Positions 17,884-28,316 are shown, counted from the stretch's first letter. The stretch is DNA of 64,000 nt from Actinomycetota bacterium (GCA_030645615.1 JAUSNB010000021.1:61285-125284), one strand, 5' to 3'. Numbers and translations: made by a program. The notes: generated by a model not told the origin, from the sequence alone.

Positions 17884-19712
17884 CGGATCCGGTTGGGCTT
17901 CGTGGGCGATGGCGACGGCGATGCCGGCACGCCCTCGTCCACGGGTGGGTCCGATGGCGACGGCGATGCCGACGGCGACGGGCTCGGGTCGACTGGCTTG
18001 TCTGGCTTGTCCGGCTTCTCCGGCTTCTTTCCGCAGATCACCTCAGGGGCCGGCTTGTAGGTGGTCGTGATCGGCTCACGACGAACCTCCTTGCCGTCCT
18101 TGTAGAAGACCCGGTCGACCGTGATCGTGAATCCGTCGACGCCCCCTTGCCCCAGGCACTCCTTCGACTTGTCGTAGATGGTGTCGAACTTCCTGATGTT
18201 CGTCCGGTTGCCGTACTCGGCCTCGATCTTGTCGAACTCCTTCGTGCCCCAGAACGAGACGGTGATCGAGCCGTTCGTGATGGACGAGGTGATGAAGACG
18301 GCGGTGGGCATGTCGTTGCGGAACTTCAGGTCGAACAGTCCCCACGCGACGGTCGCCTCCAGGCCCGGCTTGTACCGCGAGATGTAGATGGAGTGCGCGA
18401 CCGTCTGGACCCGCTCCATCCCTGCGTAGAACGCGGCCGTCCAGGCCGCGGTGGCCGATGTCGACACGCCGCCGCCGAGCGCCTCGGCGAACACCCCGCC
18501 CTCGCCCACCACGAAGCCCTCGGTGTACCCGTTCTTCTCGGTCCGCTCGAGGATCGTGTCATTCAGGGAGAAGGTCTCGCCGGGCAGGAGCAGGGTCCCG
18601 TTGATGCGCTCGGCGGCCTGGCCGATGTTCTGCACCCGGTAGGCGGCGTAGGGGAAGCTCTGGGTGAACGTGGACAGTCGCTCGGTGATCCCGAGCGCCT
18701 CGGCCTGCTCGGTCGTCAGCGACGGCTGGCGGACTCCCACCGGGACGGTGACCGTGCGCTGACCACGCGGCTCCGCCAGCACCTGTCCGACGGCCACGGC
18801 GAGGGCCTCATCGGACACGCCCCGGCCAACCTTGGACTTGACCACGCGGGGGGTGCCCTTGCGGATCCGGAAGGTCGCGTCGCGCCCGTCCTCCTCGATC
18901 GGCGAGAGCTCCTTGCGGATGGCGTTGTGCAGGGCGGCTCCATCAAGCGACGGCATGAAGGTGCCGTCGACGACGGTGAAGCTCAGTGCCCGGCCGATGG
19001 CCTTGCCGGAGATGTTGGCGGTCACCGACTCGGCCCGGACCGCCACGGGTGCGCCGACCGCGGCTCGAGCCAGGGTCATCGCCTCCTCCTGAGCCTCGGG
19101 CGTCACGCTCGGCTCCACCTTCACCACCGTGGCCTGCACGGGAGCCCGCTTGACGAGCACGGCGTCGATGAGCGCCTGGGCCGTCGCCTCCTGGTCCAGC
19201 GAACGCCCGGCCTTGCCCGCGGTGAGCACCGGTTCGCCGTCAATGATCTCGAGGGTCGGCTCGACCGGCGGCACCGCCAGCGCATCGGCGATCAAGGATG
19301 TCTGCACCGCCAGGGCGTCATCGTCGACCGCGGCCACTGCGGGATGCGCATCGCCGCCGAAGAGGCGGCCGACCAGGCCGATCGGGTTCCACGTATGGCC
19401 GAAGGCCGGCGCCACGGACGCGGCCGCGTCGAGCGTCAGGCCCGCCAGAGCCGGCCGCACGATGAACGTCTGGTCCAGGGCCACCACCCTCAGCCGCTTG
19501 CCTGCCGTCGGCCCGACGGCCTGCTCCACCGCCTGCTGGGCCTCCTCGCGGGTCAGGCCGCCGATGTCGACTCCGGCAACGGTCGTGCCTGATGCCGCCG
19601 TTGATCCGGACTGGAGGGCGGCCACGAGATAGGCGCCCAGAGCGAGTACCACCCCGGCCGCGACACCGAGCCAGATTGCGCGGTGCAGCGCCAGGTTCTG
19701 CTGCGGAGTCAC
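17880..19712 (-). CDS. VanW-family protein with YoaR-like peptidoglycan-binding domains
   Basis: 610 aa. A single N-terminal membrane helix (about 14-34) is followed by two YoaR-like putative peptidoglycan-binding domains (about 40-320) and the VanW domain (about 345-500: FPYAAYRVQNIGQAAERINGTLLLPGE...SLND, GGGVSTSATAAW). A lysine/proline tail ends in Ser-Pro-Ser repeats. The bulk is extracytoplasmic. VanW domains occur near glycopeptide-resistance loci but their activity is not established. A cell-wall role is inferred. Confidence 0.85.
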   Translation of the reverse strand: MTPQQNLALHRAIWLGVAAGVVLALGAYLVAALQSGSTAASGTTVAGVDIGGLTREEAQQAVEQAVGPTAGKRLRVVALDQTFIVRPALAGLTLDAAASVAPAFGHTWNPIGLVGRLFGGDAHPAVAAVDDDALAVQTSLIADALAVPPVEPTLEIIDGEPVLTAGKAGRSLDQEATAQALIDAVLVKRAPVQATVVKVEPSVTPEAQEEAMTLARAAVGAPVAVRAESVTANISGKAIGRALSFTVVDGTFMPSLDGAALHNAIRKELSPIEEDGRDATFRIRKGTPRVVKSKVGRGVSDEALAVAVGQVLAEPRGQRTVTVPVGVRQPSLTTEQAEALGITERLSTFTQSFPYAAYRVQNIGQAAERINGTLLLPGETFSLNDTILERTEKNGYTEGFVVGEGGVFAEALGGGVSTSATAAWTAAFYAGMERVQTVAHSIYISRYKPGLEATVAWGLFDLKFRNDMPTAVFITSSITNGSITVSFWGTKEFDKIEAEYGNRTNIRKFDTIYDKSKECLGQGGVDGFTITVDRVFYKDGKEVRREPITTTYKPAPEVICGKKPEKPDKPDKPVDPSPSPSASPSPSDPPVDEGVPASPSPSPTKPNRIR

Positions 19713-19797
19713 GACGCGCCCCCTCGTGCCCCGCTTGCCACGAACCTACCGCCTCACGTCATGGATAAGTGCGCACCCGGCTGCGCCGGCACCTCGT

Positions 19798-20208
19798 TTA
19801 TAGACGGTTCTGCTCCCCCGACGGTTCCTGACCCGCGTTGACGCGCCGGGGAACCCTGAGGGTCGCTGCCGCCGACCCCATAATGACGCCACCGAGCAGA
19901 TAAGCCAACTGCCGCCCCCCACCCGACAGGGCAATGTCGCCCGAGGGGGATTCGGCGGAGAGGGCGACCGTCGCTGCCAGCCAGCCGCCGAGCACCGCCC
20001 AGGCGCCCCAGCGGCTGCCGATCGCCCATGCTCCGCCCCGGATGCCGGCGAGCAGGGCGATCCAGACGAGCGCCAGGCCCCACGGCACCGTCAGGGTCCC
20101 CCACGGCAACTCCACGAGGGCCCGGTGCGCCTGCACGAACGCCCCGAGGACGCCGATCACGACGCCCGCGACGGCAAGGCCCAGGACGCCCGCCACGCGG
20201 GCGATCAT
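19798..20208 (-). CDS. Four-helix membrane protein, DUF6113-like
   Basis: 136 aa with four hydrophobic segments and GIRGGAWAIGSRWGAWAVLGGW in the middle. The start at 20208 is 7 bp behind the mshB stop, so it is in the mshB operon. Small membrane proteins of this size (DUF6113, named from memory) sit next to mshB in other actinobacteria. Function is unknown. Confidence 0.65.
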   Translation of the reverse strand: MIARVAGVLGLAVAGVVIGVLGAFVQAHRALVELPWGTLTVPWGLALVWIALLAGIRGGAWAIGSRWGAWAVLGGWLAATVALSAESPSGDIALSGGGRQLAYLLGGVIMGSAAATLRVPRRVNAGQEPSGEQNRL

Positions 20209-20215
20209 GGGGAGG

Positions 20216-21097
20216 TCACGCCTCGATGCCGGCAAACAGGTCGCTCTCGCGCTCGCTGCCCGGCTCGGTGCCCAACGTCCCGTGCGCCAGCCGGAAGTAC
20301 TCGATGCCGAAGGCCTGGGACCCGACGGCATCGGCCAGGGCGAAGAAGCCGCCGTCGACGCTGACCTGCGTTCCGTGCGCCCGCAGGGCGGCCATCTTGC
20401 AGTCCAGGAATTCCTGGCCGTCGATCTCCGTGGTGACGAGGTCGTCATCGCAGACGAAGGGCAGGTCGTCGGGGTCCATGGCGGTGAACTCGTCGTCCAC
20501 GCCGCTCGCCTTCAGCGCCTCGATGCCCGCACGCACGATGCTCCGCGGGAAGGCGGTCCAGTACACCTTGCTCACCTGCCAGGCAGGGCCGAGCTCAGGC
20601 TTGAAGGTGGGGCTCTCGGCCAGCGCGACCGCGTAGTGGGTCACCCGGTGGGCCTGGATGTGGTCGGGGTGGCCGTAGCCGCCGAACTCGTCGTAGGTCA
20701 CCACCACCTGGGGGCGCACCTCACGGATCACCGGCACAAGTTCCGTTGCGGCCTCCAGCAAGTCCGTTCGCCAGAAGCAGTCGGGGCGCTCGTTGGGCGG
20801 GGTGCCGATCATCCCCGAATCGCGGAACCGGCCAGGCCCGCCGAGCAGCCGCCAGTCAGTGACGCCGAGCTCGGCCATGGCCGCGGCAAGCTCGATCTGC
20901 CGATGCGCGCCGAGGGCGTCGTCCTTGTCCGAGGCCAGGTGGGACAGCTCGGGCAGGAGCACCTCGCCCTCCTCGCCGAGGGTGCAGGTGACGAGGGTGA
21001 CCTGCGCGCCTGCGGCCACGTACTTGGCCATGGACGCCCCGGTCCCGATGCACTCGTCGTCCGGATGGGCGTGGACAAGGAGGAGGCGGCGGCTCAT
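20216..21097 (-). CDS. mshB: MshB, N-acetyl-GlcN-inositol deacetylase of mycothiol synthesis
   Basis: 293 aa PIG-L/LmbE fold. The zinc motif AHPDDE (near the N-terminus) and the second ligand region [13 protein letters not shown] are intact. It deacetylates GlcNAc-inositol, the second step of mycothiol synthesis, the major actinobacterial thiol. The ATG at 21097 is preferred over the GTG at 21103 because the minus-strand TAGCCT (21104-21109) is then 6 nt upstream. Confidence 0.92.
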   Translation of the reverse strand: MSRRLLLVHAHPDDECIGTGASMAKYVAAGAQVTLVTCTLGEEGEVLLPELSHLASDKDDALGAHRQIELAAAMAELGVTDWRLLGGPGRFRDSGMIGTPPNERPDCFWRTDLLEAATELVPVIREVRPQVVVTYDEFGGYGHPDHIQAHRVTHYAVALAESPTFKPELGPAWQVSKVYWTAFPRSIVRAGIEALKASGVDDEFTAMDPDDLPFVCDDDLVTTEIDGQEFLDCKMAALRAHGTQVSVDGGFFALADAVGSQAFGIEYFRLAHGTLGTEPGSERESDLFAGIEA

Positions 21098-21103
21098 CGG
21101 CAC

Positions 21104-21121
21104 AGGCTACCCACCTAGCAT
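21104..21121. promoter_or_regulatory. Back-to-back -10 elements for mshB and S9 peptidase
   Basis: The minus-strand TAGCCT (21104-21109) ends 6 nt before the mshB ATG. The plus-strand TAGCAT (21116-21121) ends 6 nt before the ATG at 21128. The divergent starts are only 30 bp apart. Confidence 0.65.
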
Positions 21122-21127
21122 TCGCCC

Positions 21128-23245
21128 ATGACCTCCACCGGCCCTGAGCAGTCCCTCAGCTACCCCCGTCAGGAGGCGGTCACGCGACGGTTCCGGCTTG
21201 GCCAGCCTCGCGGATTCCGGCTCTCGCCGGACGGCGCCCGGGCGTGCTTCATCCGCAGTTCCTCCGGACGAGACCCGGTGGGCAGCCTGTGGGCGGCGGA
21301 GGTCGTCGACGGCGAGGTGCAGGAGCGCCTGATCGTGGACGCCAGGGCGCTTGTCGACGACGGGTCCGACCTGCCGGCGGCAGAGAAGGCCCGTCGCGAA
21401 CGCATGCGCGAGACCACGTCCGGCATCACGGCGTACAGCGCCGACAGCGCCCTCGCCCGCGCTGTCTTCAGCCTCGACGGGATCCCCTACTCGGTGGACC
21501 TCATGGAACCCGGTGCCAGCGCGGTTCAGGTCGCCCACCCCGGTCCTGTGGTCGACCCGCAGCAGTCCCCCGACGGGACGCATGTCGCCTTCGTCAGTGA
21601 CCGATCCGTGTACGTGACGTCCCTCGAGGATGGTGCCGGTGATGCCGTGTGCCTGGCGGCGCCCGAGTCGGACCTGCACAGCTGGGGCCTGGCCGACTTC
21701 GTCGCCGCCGAGGAGTTCGACCGGGTCCGTGGCCTGTGGTGGCTGGAGACGAACGATGCGCTCCTGGCCGAGTTCGTGGACGAGTCCGCCGTGGAGGTGC
21801 GCTGGATCGCGGATCCCGCGCAGCCGCAGAACGAGCCGATCCCGCACCGCTATCCCAGTGCCGGCACGCGGAACCCCGAGGCGCGGCTGTTCCACGTGCT
21901 GCCGGACGGGTCGCGCACCGAGCTCACCTGGGATCGCGATGCCTACCCTTACCTGACCAGCGTCGAGACTGCATCCGATGGCGGCGCCGTGATCGCGGTC
22001 CTCAGCCGCGACCAGCAGCATCAGTTGATTCTCGGCCTGGCTGCTGGCGCCCGCGAGCTGACCCCACTGGCCGAGCGAGTCGCCCGCCCGTGGGTGACCG
22101 TGTTGCCGGGCGTGCCTTGCCGCGCACCCGACGGGTCCCTCCTCGAGATCGTCGCCAATGCGCAGGAGGACTGCTTCCAGCTCATGCGCGAAGGCCGACC
22201 TCTGAGCCCGTCCGGTTTCAACGTCCACGGCCTCGTTGACGTCAACGATGACCGACTGGTCGTCATCGGCACATCTGACCCGATGGACCAGCATGTGCTG
22301 ACGATCACGTGGAACGGCGAGGTCCAGCACGTCACGACGGGCGACTCGGTCAACTCCGTCGCAGCCCGGGGCGATGCCATGGTCCTGGCGACGGCCACTG
22401 CCGAGGCGACGGGAACCAGCTACACGGCGACGCTCACGGGCGCGAGCGGGACCATCACGTCGATGGCCGAGCGGTCGGTGGTCGAGCCCAAGGTCACCTT
22501 CCTGCGCGTCGGCGAGCGACGTCTGTGCGCGGCGGTGCTGTGGCCCACCGGTCACGTGGCGGGCTCGGCTCGGCTCCCGGTCATCCTGACCCCGTACGCA
22601 GGCCCGCACCACGCGAGGGTCATGCACGCGGCGAGCGGCTTCGCCCAGGACCAGTGGATTGCTGACCAGGGCTTCGCCGTGGTCGTGATCGACGGCGTCG
22701 GAACGCCGGGCCGCGGGCCCGCCTGGGAGTTCGGCGTCCACCTCGACCTGGCCAGCGGCGTCCTCGCCGACCAGGTGTCCGGGCTGCAGGCACTGGCCGC
22801 GATCTACCCCGATCTGGACCTCGACCGCGTCGGGATCACCGGCTGGTCCTTCGGGGGATTCCTTGCCGGCCTGGCGCTGCTCGAGCGGCCCGACGTGTTC
22901 CGGGCAGCCGTGGCCGGCGCGCCCGTGAGCGACTGGCGCCTCTACGACACCGCGTACAGCGAGCGCTACCTCGGCCTGCCGAACGATGCCTCGGCCGCCT
23001 ATGACGCAAGCTCGCTGCTGACGAGGGCCACCGCCCTCGAGCGCCCGCTCTTGATCATCCACGGCCTGGCGGACGACAACGTGCTGGCCGCGAACACCCT
23101 GCAGCTCTCCAGTGCCCTGCTGGCTGCTGGGCGATCCCACTCGGTTCTCCCGCTCAGCGGGGTCACCCACATGACCCCTCAGGAGGTCGTGACCGAGAAC
23201 CTCATGCGGCTCGAGGTGGAGTTCTTCACCACTCACCTTTGCTGA
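21128..23245 (+). CDS. S9-family prolyl oligopeptidase/dipeptidyl peptidase IV-like
   Basis: 705 aa. An N-terminal beta-propeller-like region (about 20-450) resembles the DPP IV N-domain. The alpha/beta hydrolase domain has the nucleophile in GWSFGG (about S574), the acid in HGLADDN (about D649) and a histidine in SGVTHM (about H681). No signal peptide is seen, so a cytoplasmic peptidase acting on small peptides is likely. A peptide ABC importer lies convergently downstream, with ends overlapping by about 20 bp. Confidence 0.88.
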   Translation: MTSTGPEQSLSYPRQEAVTRRFRLGQPRGFRLSPDGARACFIRSSSGRDPVGSLWAAEVVDGEVQERLIVDARALVDDGSDLPAAEKARRERMRETTSGITAYSADSALARAVFSLDGIPYSVDLMEPGASAVQVAHPGPVVDPQQSPDGTHVAFVSDRSVYVTSLEDGAGDAVCLAAPESDLHSWGLADFVAAEEFDRVRGLWWLETNDALLAEFVDESAVEVRWIADPAQPQNEPIPHRYPSAGTRNPEARLFHVLPDGSRTELTWDRDAYPYLTSVETASDGGAVIAVLSRDQQHQLILGLAAGARELTPLAERVARPWVTVLPGVPCRAPDGSLLEIVANAQEDCFQLMREGRPLSPSGFNVHGLVDVNDDRLVVIGTSDPMDQHVLTITWNGEVQHVTTGDSVNSVAARGDAMVLATATAEATGTSYTATLTGASGTITSMAERSVVEPKVTFLRVGERRLCAAVLWPTGHVAGSARLPVILTPYAGPHHARVMHAASGFAQDQWIADQGFAVVVIDGVGTPGRGPAWEFGVHLDLASGVLADQVSGLQALAAIYPDLDLDRVGITGWSFGGFLAGLALLERPDVFRAAVAGAPVSDWRLYDTAYSERYLGLPNDASAAYDASSLLTRATALERPLLIIHGLADDNVLAANTLQLSSALLAAGRSHSVLPLSGVTHMTPQEVVTENLMRLEVEFFTTHLC

Positions 23246-24380
23246 AGTTCGGGTCCGCGGCGTAGTCGATGCCGTCGGGCCGCGACGAGCCGGCCGATTC
23301 GACGTCGGCGATGACCTCGCTGGGCGGTCGCACCTCGGGCGTCAGCTGTTCGACGACACCGGGGTTGGGCCCGAGGATGAGATCGGTGCCCAGGGTCTCG
23401 GTGACCGGGTAGTGGCAGGCCACCTGGTGCCCGGGCAGGAGCTCGAGCAGCTCGGGCACCTCGACCCGGCAGCGATCCTGCGCCCGGAAGCACCTGGTGT
23501 GGAAGACGCACCCCGACGGCAGGTTGATGGGGCTCGGCAGGTCGCCCTGCAGCACGATGCGCTCCCGGGCCGCCTCGACCCTCGGGTCGGGCACCGGCAC
23601 GGCAGACATCAGTGCGTGGGTGTACGGGTGCAGCGGCCTGGCGTAGAGGGAGTCGCGGTCGGTGATCTCGACGATGCTGCCCAGGTACATGACCGCCACG
23701 CGATGCGACATCTGGCGCACGACCGACAGGTCGTGGGCCACGAAGACATACGCCATGCCGAACTCGTTCTGCAGGTCCTGCAGCAAGTTGATGACCTGGG
23801 CCTGGATGGAGACGTCCAGGGCGGACACCGGCTCGTCGCAGACCACGACCTTCGGCCGCAGTGTCACGGCGCGGGCTATGCCGATGCGCTGCCGCTGGCC
23901 ACCCGAGAACTCGTTCGGGTAGCGGTTGTAGTGCTCGGGGTTGAGCCCGACGCGTTCCATGGTCGCCTGCACGGCCCGCTTGACGCCCCCGGGCGGATCG
24001 ATCTTCTGCACCTCGTAGGGCGCGGAGATGATCGCCCCGACCGTGTGACGGGGATTGAGGGAGGAGTACGGGTCCTGGAAGATCATCTGCAGTTCGCGGC
24101 GCAGCGGCACCATGTCGTGCTTGCTCAGGCCGGTGATGTCGCGTCCGTCGTAGTGGATGCTGCCTGCCGTCGGCTGGAGCAGCTTGAGCAGGGTGCGGCC
24201 CGCCGTCGACTTGCCGCAGCCGGACTCGCCGACCAGTCCCAGGGTCTCACCCGGTGCGACGCCGAGCGAGATTCCGTTGACCGCATTGACGGTGCCGACC
24301 TGCTTCTTGCGGATGGCGCCCTTGGTGATCGGGAAGTGCTTGACCAGCCCTTCGGTGCGCAGGATCGGCTCGGACGTCAC
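23226..24380 (-). CDS. dppF: Oligopeptide/dipeptide ABC transporter ATP-binding protein (DppF-like)
   Basis: 384 aa. Walker A GESGCGKST, signature FSGGQRQRIGIARA and Walker B VVCDEPVSALD are intact. The C-terminal oligopeptide-transporter extension has the cysteine cluster CVFHTRCFRAQDRC (possible 4Fe-4S or zinc). The GTG start overlaps the preceding ATPase gene by 4 bp (GTGA). It forms the second cytoplasmic ATPase of the importer. Confidence 0.92.
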   Translation of the reverse strand: MTSEPILRTEGLVKHFPITKGAIRKKQVGTVNAVNGISLGVAPGETLGLVGESGCGKSTAGRTLLKLLQPTAGSIHYDGRDITGLSKHDMVPLRRELQMIFQDPYSSLNPRHTVGAIISAPYEVQKIDPPGGVKRAVQATMERVGLNPEHYNRYPNEFSGGQRQRIGIARAVTLRPKVVVCDEPVSALDVSIQAQVINLLQDLQNEFGMAYVFVAHDLSVVRQMSHRVAVMYLGSIVEITDRDSLYARPLHPYTHALMSAVPVPDPRVEAARERIVLQGDLPSPINLPSGCVFHTRCFRAQDRCRVEVPELLELLPGHQVACHYPVTETLGTDLILGPNPGVVEQLTPEVRPPSEVIADVESAGSSRPDGIDYAADPNFSKGEW

Positions 24381-25420
24381 GATGCCTCCTCGGCGCGACC
24401 CGCGGCTGCGGCAAGCGACCGCCGGGCGAACTGGGTCCGATCCGTGGGATCGAGCAGGCACCTCACCGCGTGGCTCGACGAGATGGTGAGGAGCTCGGGC
24501 CGCTCGGTGCGGCAACGATCGCCCGGCACCAGCGACGAGGCCGTGCACCGTGGCTCGAACACGCAGCCGGGCGGCAGGTTGATGAGCGACGGCGGCTGCC
24601 CGCCGATGGGGGTCAGGCGCGCACTCACGTCGTCGAGGCGCGGGACGGACGAGAGCAGTCCGACCGTGTAGGGCATCTGCGGGTCATAGAAGATGTCCTC
24701 GAGACCGCCGCGCTCCACCAGCCTCCCGGCGTACATGACGGCTACCTCGTCGGCGACGTCAGCCACCACGCCCAGGTCATGCGTGATGAGGATGATCGCG
24801 GTGTTGTACTGCACCTGCAGTTCGGCCAGCAGCTCCATGATCTGGGCCTGCACCGTGACGTCCAGTGCCGTGGTCGGCTCGTCCGCGATCAGGAGTGCAG
24901 GGCCGTTGATCAGGGCCATCGCGATCATGATGCGCTGGCGCATGCCACCGGACAGCTGGTGCGGGTAGTCGTCCAGCCGGCGCTCGGGGTTGGGGATGCC
25001 GACCTTGCCCAGCATCTCCAGGGCCTGGGCACGAGCCGCCGCCTTAGAGACGTCCTGGTGGACGCGCACGGCCTCGGCGAGCTGGTCGCCGATCCGGTAG
25101 AACGGGTGCAGCGAGGCGAACGGGTCCTGGAAGATCATCGACATCTGCGAGCCGCGGAGCTTGCGAAGGTCGTCCTCCGAGGACGAGATGAGCTCGCTGT
25201 CCCCGACCCACGCGCGGCCTTCGATCCGGGCGGTGCGACGGCTGATCAGGCCCATGAGCGCCTGCGACGTCACGCTCTTGCCCGATCCGGACTCCCCCAC
25301 GATGGCGAGGGTCTTCCCCCGGTCGACGCTGAAGCTGACCCCATCGACCGCGCGGACATCGCCGTCCTCGGTGGGGAAGGTGACCTTGAGGTCCTCGACC
25401 CTGACGAATGCGTCGCTCAT
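24377..25420 (-). CDS. dppD: Oligopeptide/dipeptide ABC transporter ATP-binding protein (DppD-like)
   Basis: 347 aa. Walker [13 protein letters not shown], signature [15 protein letters not shown] and Walker [13 protein letters not shown] are present, with the C-terminal [18 protein letters not shown] cysteine motif. The ATG overlaps the permease stop (ATGA). It acts with DppF to power peptide uptake. Confidence 0.92.
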   Translation of the reverse strand: MSDAFVRVEDLKVTFPTEDGDVRAVDGVSFSVDRGKTLAIVGESGSGKSVTSQALMGLISRRTARIEGRAWVGDSELISSSEDDLRKLRGSQMSMIFQDPFASLHPFYRIGDQLAEAVRVHQDVSKAAARAQALEMLGKVGIPNPERRLDDYPHQLSGGMRQRIMIAMALINGPALLIADEPTTALDVTVQAQIMELLAELQVQYNTAIILITHDLGVVADVADEVAVMYAGRLVERGGLEDIFYDPQMPYTVGLLSSVPRLDDVSARLTPIGGQPPSLINLPPGCVFEPRCTASSLVPGDRCRTERPELLTISSSHAVRCLLDPTDRTQFARRSLAAAAGRAEEAS

Positions 25421-26406
25421 GAGAGCCTCACCCGCGGGTCGATGACCGCGTACAGCAGGTCGACGATGATGTTGGCGCACACGATGAAGAAGCCGGCGAC
25501 CAGCACGGTCGCGGTGATGACCGGCAGGTCGGCATCGAGCACGGAGTTGATCGCCAGCCGGCCCAGCCCGGGCAGGGTGAACACGCTCTCCACGATGATC
25601 GCCCCACCGAGCAGCCCGGCGAGGTCGAGGCCGGCGGCGGTGACGATGGGGGTCAGGCCTGCGCGGAGCCCGTGCTTGCGGATGACCGTGCGCTCGGGCA
25701 GGCCCTTGGCCCGGGCCGTGCGGATGTAGTCCTCGCTGAGGGTCTCCAGCATCTGGTTGCGGGTCAGCCGGATGTAGAACGCGGCGAAGACGAGCGCCAG
25801 CGTGATCCACGGAAGGATCATCGTCTGGAGGAACTGGACCGGGTCCTCGCTTGGCGGCACGTAGCTGGGGTACGGCAGCAGCTGCCATCGGATGACGACG
25901 AAGAAGAGGAGGAGCAGGCCGATGAAGAAGGAGGGGAAGGAGTAGCCCACGAGCGCTGCTCCCATGGTGGCCCGCTCCTGCCAGCGGCCGCGGCGCAGGG
26001 CCGCGTAGATGCCCAGCAGGACGCCCGTGACGATCCACAGGATGAAGGCCCCGATGGCGAGGTAGATCGTCACCGGCAGGACGCCGAGGATGAGGGGGGT
26101 GACCTCCTCGCCGCGGCGGAAGGAGTACCCCAGGCACGGGGCGCTGCACTCGAAGGTGGCCGTGCCGGAGCCGTAGGTCCGGCCGAAGAAGATGCCCTTC
26201 ACGAACTCCAGGTACTGCATGTACAGGGGCATGTCGAGGCCGAGCCGCTCCCGGTTGGCCTCGATGGTCTGCGGGTTGCACGACTTGCCGCACGTCAGCG
26301 CGGCGGGATCGGCGGGCAGCGCGTTGAACAGGACGAAGGTGAGCATGCTGAGCAGGACCAGAATCAGGATTCCGGTCAGTACTCGCCTGATCACGTACGC
26401 GGTCAC
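25417..26406 (-). CDS. dppB: ABC transporter permease (DppB-like)
   Basis: 329 aa with six membrane segments. The N-terminal helix and a long first loop (with CGKSCNPQTIEANRERLGL) are typical of DppB. The EAA-type loop RTARAKGLPERTVIRKHGLR contacts the ATPases. The stop overlaps dppD. It is separated from the upstream binding-protein gene by a strong terminator hairpin. Confidence 0.92.
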   Translation of the reverse strand: MTAYVIRRVLTGILILVLLSMLTFVLFNALPADPAALTCGKSCNPQTIEANRERLGLDMPLYMQYLEFVKGIFFGRTYGSGTATFECSAPCLGYSFRRGEEVTPLILGVLPVTIYLAIGAFILWIVTGVLLGIYAALRRGRWQERATMGAALVGYSFPSFFIGLLLLFFVVIRWQLLPYPSYVPPSEDPVQFLQTMILPWITLALVFAAFYIRLTRNQMLETLSEDYIRTARAKGLPERTVIRKHGLRAGLTPIVTAAGLDLAGLLGGAIIVESVFTLPGLGRLAINSVLDADLPVITATVLVAGFFIVCANIIVDLLYAVIDPRVRLS

Positions 26407-26454
26407 GGTCGTTGCTCCTGGGGTTCGGGTCTGCCAATAGTGGCACGGCGTGAA

Positions 26455-26491
26455 CGGTGGCTCCGGGGGGACATGCCCCCCGGAGCCACCG
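26455..26491 (-). terminator. Terminator/attenuator between binding-protein gene and dppB
   Basis: A 16-bp perfect stem rich in G:C (26455-26470 with 26476-26491) and a 5-nt loop follow the stop of the binding-protein gene. It lies inside the apparent operon and may lower expression of dppBDF relative to the binding protein. Confidence 0.8.
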
Positions 26492-26501
26492 CGCTAGCGA
26501 A

Positions 26502-28256
26502 CTAGCTCTTCACAAACAGATCACCGAACGCGTACGAGCCGTAGGCATCCCAGAGGAAGCCATTGCCGACCTTGGAACCCCACAGGTACTGGATCTTGCC
26601 GAAGCGAGTCGGCACCGCCCAGGCCTGCTCCATGGCCTTCTTGTTGAGCGCCTTCCAGGCGTCAGCCTGCGCCGTGCGATCGGTCATCGCCAGGGCAGCC
26701 TGGACCTCGGCCTCGTAGGCCGGGTCGTCCACGCGGGAAAGGTTGAACCCGCCGTTGGCCCCGAACAGCTCGGGGATGACGGTGGATGCGTTCTGCCAGT
26801 CCGGACCCCAGCCGGCGGAGACGAGCTCCTTCTCCTGCTCCGGGTCGAGCACGACGCCGTAGTACTGGCCGGCCTCGATGCCCTCGAGGGTCACCGTCAT
26901 GCCCGCTGCCTCGAGGGAGGCCTTGATGGAAGCGGCCGCCTTCTCGTTGGTGGGCGAGATCGGGAACTGGTAGGTGATCGGCGGCATGGGCTCACCGGAG
27001 TCGGCGATGAGCTTCTTCGCCAGCTCCGCGTCGCCCGTGTCAGCCACGGCCGCGCCGAACATGTCCGTCCACATGCCCGAAGGCGCGTAGTCGGTGGCGA
27101 GGTTCGGCTTGATGACGCCGTCGCCGATGTCACCGGCGAAGCTGCCGCCGGCGATGGTGATCATCTCAGCGCGGTTCAGCGCGACTGCGATGGCCTGACG
27201 GTGCATCTGGTTCGGCACCTTCTGGGTGTTGACGGCCAGGTAGCGCACGTAGGGGTCATAGCCGTCGACCGAACGGTCAACGAACCGCGGGTCACCGCTG
27301 AACACGGTGGCGAGGTTCTCCGGCTGGACGCCCGTGAAGGTCACGACCGTCTGGTCGTCGCCAGCGTCAGCGATGAGTCGCTGGTCGATGGCGGCGAGGT
27401 CAAGAGCGAAGGTGACCACGATCTGGTCCGGGTACGCCGGGCGGTAGTCGTCCGAGTCCTTGCTCCAGTTCTCGTTGCGCACCAGCACCATCTTCTGGCC
27501 CTTGGTGTACTCGGAGATCTTGTACGGGCCGGTGGACACGACTGCATCGTCGTAGCCCTCGCCCGTGTCCTTCGCGGCCGGAACCGGCGAGAACGCGGTA
27601 AGGGTGACCGTGTAGTTGAAGTCGCCAGCGGGGCGGTTCAGGTTGAAGGTGATCGTCTTGTCGTCGTCCGAGCAGACGACGGCCTTGTCGAACGCGGCGA
27701 CGTCATTGCCCTCGGTGACGTACGGGCCCTTGTAGACCGACGCGCCATCGGCATCCTTGGGGATGTCGAGCATCGAGATCGCGTAGGTCGGGCCGTCAGT
27801 GATGACATCCGTGGCGAAGGTGCGTGAGACGCCGTACTTGACGTCCTTGCAGCCCACCGGAGAGCCATCCTCGAACGTGACGCCGTCACGGATCGTGAAC
27901 GCCCACGACTTGGCGTCGGCACTCGGCGTACCGAGGTCGGTGGCCATGTCGGGGACGATTGTCACTCCCTCGGCGCCTGGCGCCATGTTGTACGCCGTGA
28001 GCGTGCGGGTGGTGTACCCGTTGAAGAAGGCGAGGTCGACGCCCGTGTAGATGCGCTGCGGGTCGACGTGGAGGAACTGCTCCTCCAGCGTCAGCACGTT
28101 GATCGTGCCTCCCGGGGCGCCTTCGCCACTGGCGGCAGACTCAGTCGCCTCACCGCTGCTGCTATCGCTGCTGCTGCTACCGCACGCCGCGAGCACCAAG
28201 GCGCCCGCGGTAGCCACTGCGGCAAGGCGCAGGCCGTTCTTGATGGCCGAACCCAT
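26502..28256 (-). CDS. Extracellular peptide-binding lipoprotein of ABC transporter
   Basis: 584 aa. The signal peptide ends with LVLAACGSS (lipobox), then a Ser-rich linker and an SBP_bac_5 (family 5) fold. It would capture peptides at the outer face of the membrane for DppBCDF. GGAGG lies 5 nt before the ATG. The gene order is permease C, binding protein, terminator, then B-D-F. A related lipoprotein (LpqW) lies beside typA in mycobacteria, so another role is possible. Confidence 0.88.
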   Translation of the reverse strand: MGSAIKNGLRLAAVATAGALVLAACGSSSSDSSSGEATESAASGEGAPGGTINVLTLEEQFLHVDPQRIYTGVDLAFFNGYTTRTLTAYNMAPGAEGVTIVPDMATDLGTPSADAKSWAFTIRDGVTFEDGSPVGCKDVKYGVSRTFATDVITDGPTYAISMLDIPKDADGASVYKGPYVTEGNDVAAFDKAVVCSDDDKTITFNLNRPAGDFNYTVTLTAFSPVPAAKDTGEGYDDAVVSTGPYKISEYTKGQKMVLVRNENWSKDSDDYRPAYPDQIVVTFALDLAAIDQRLIADAGDDQTVVTFTGVQPENLATVFSGDPRFVDRSVDGYDPYVRYLAVNTQKVPNQMHRQAIAVALNRAEMITIAGGSFAGDIGDGVIKPNLATDYAPSGMWTDMFGAAVADTGDAELAKKLIADSGEPMPPITYQFPISPTNEKAAASIKASLEAAGMTVTLEGIEAGQYYGVVLDPEQEKELVSAGWGPDWQNASTVIPELFGANGGFNLSRVDDPAYEAEVQAALAMTDRTAQADAWKALNKKAMEQAWAVPTRFGKIQYLWGSKVGNGFLWDAYGSYAFGDLFVKS

Positions 28257-28297
28257 GTGTTCCTCCTTGTCAAGGATCGTGTCGGACACGACCCTGT

Positions 28298-28316
28298 TCC
28301 GATCAGGCTGATCGGA
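28298..28316 (-). promoter_or_regulatory. Hairpin between dppC and binding-protein gene
   Basis: An 8-bp stem with a 3-nt loop (TCCGATCA-GGC-TGATCGGA) lies in the 117-bp gap. It could be an mRNA processing or stabilising structure, or an operator. Confidence 0.35.

Noticed and set aside
18147..19592. 481-aa plus-strand open frame opposite the VanW gene
   Set aside because: Histidine/arginine-rich shadow; the minus-strand protein has a coherent domain layout.
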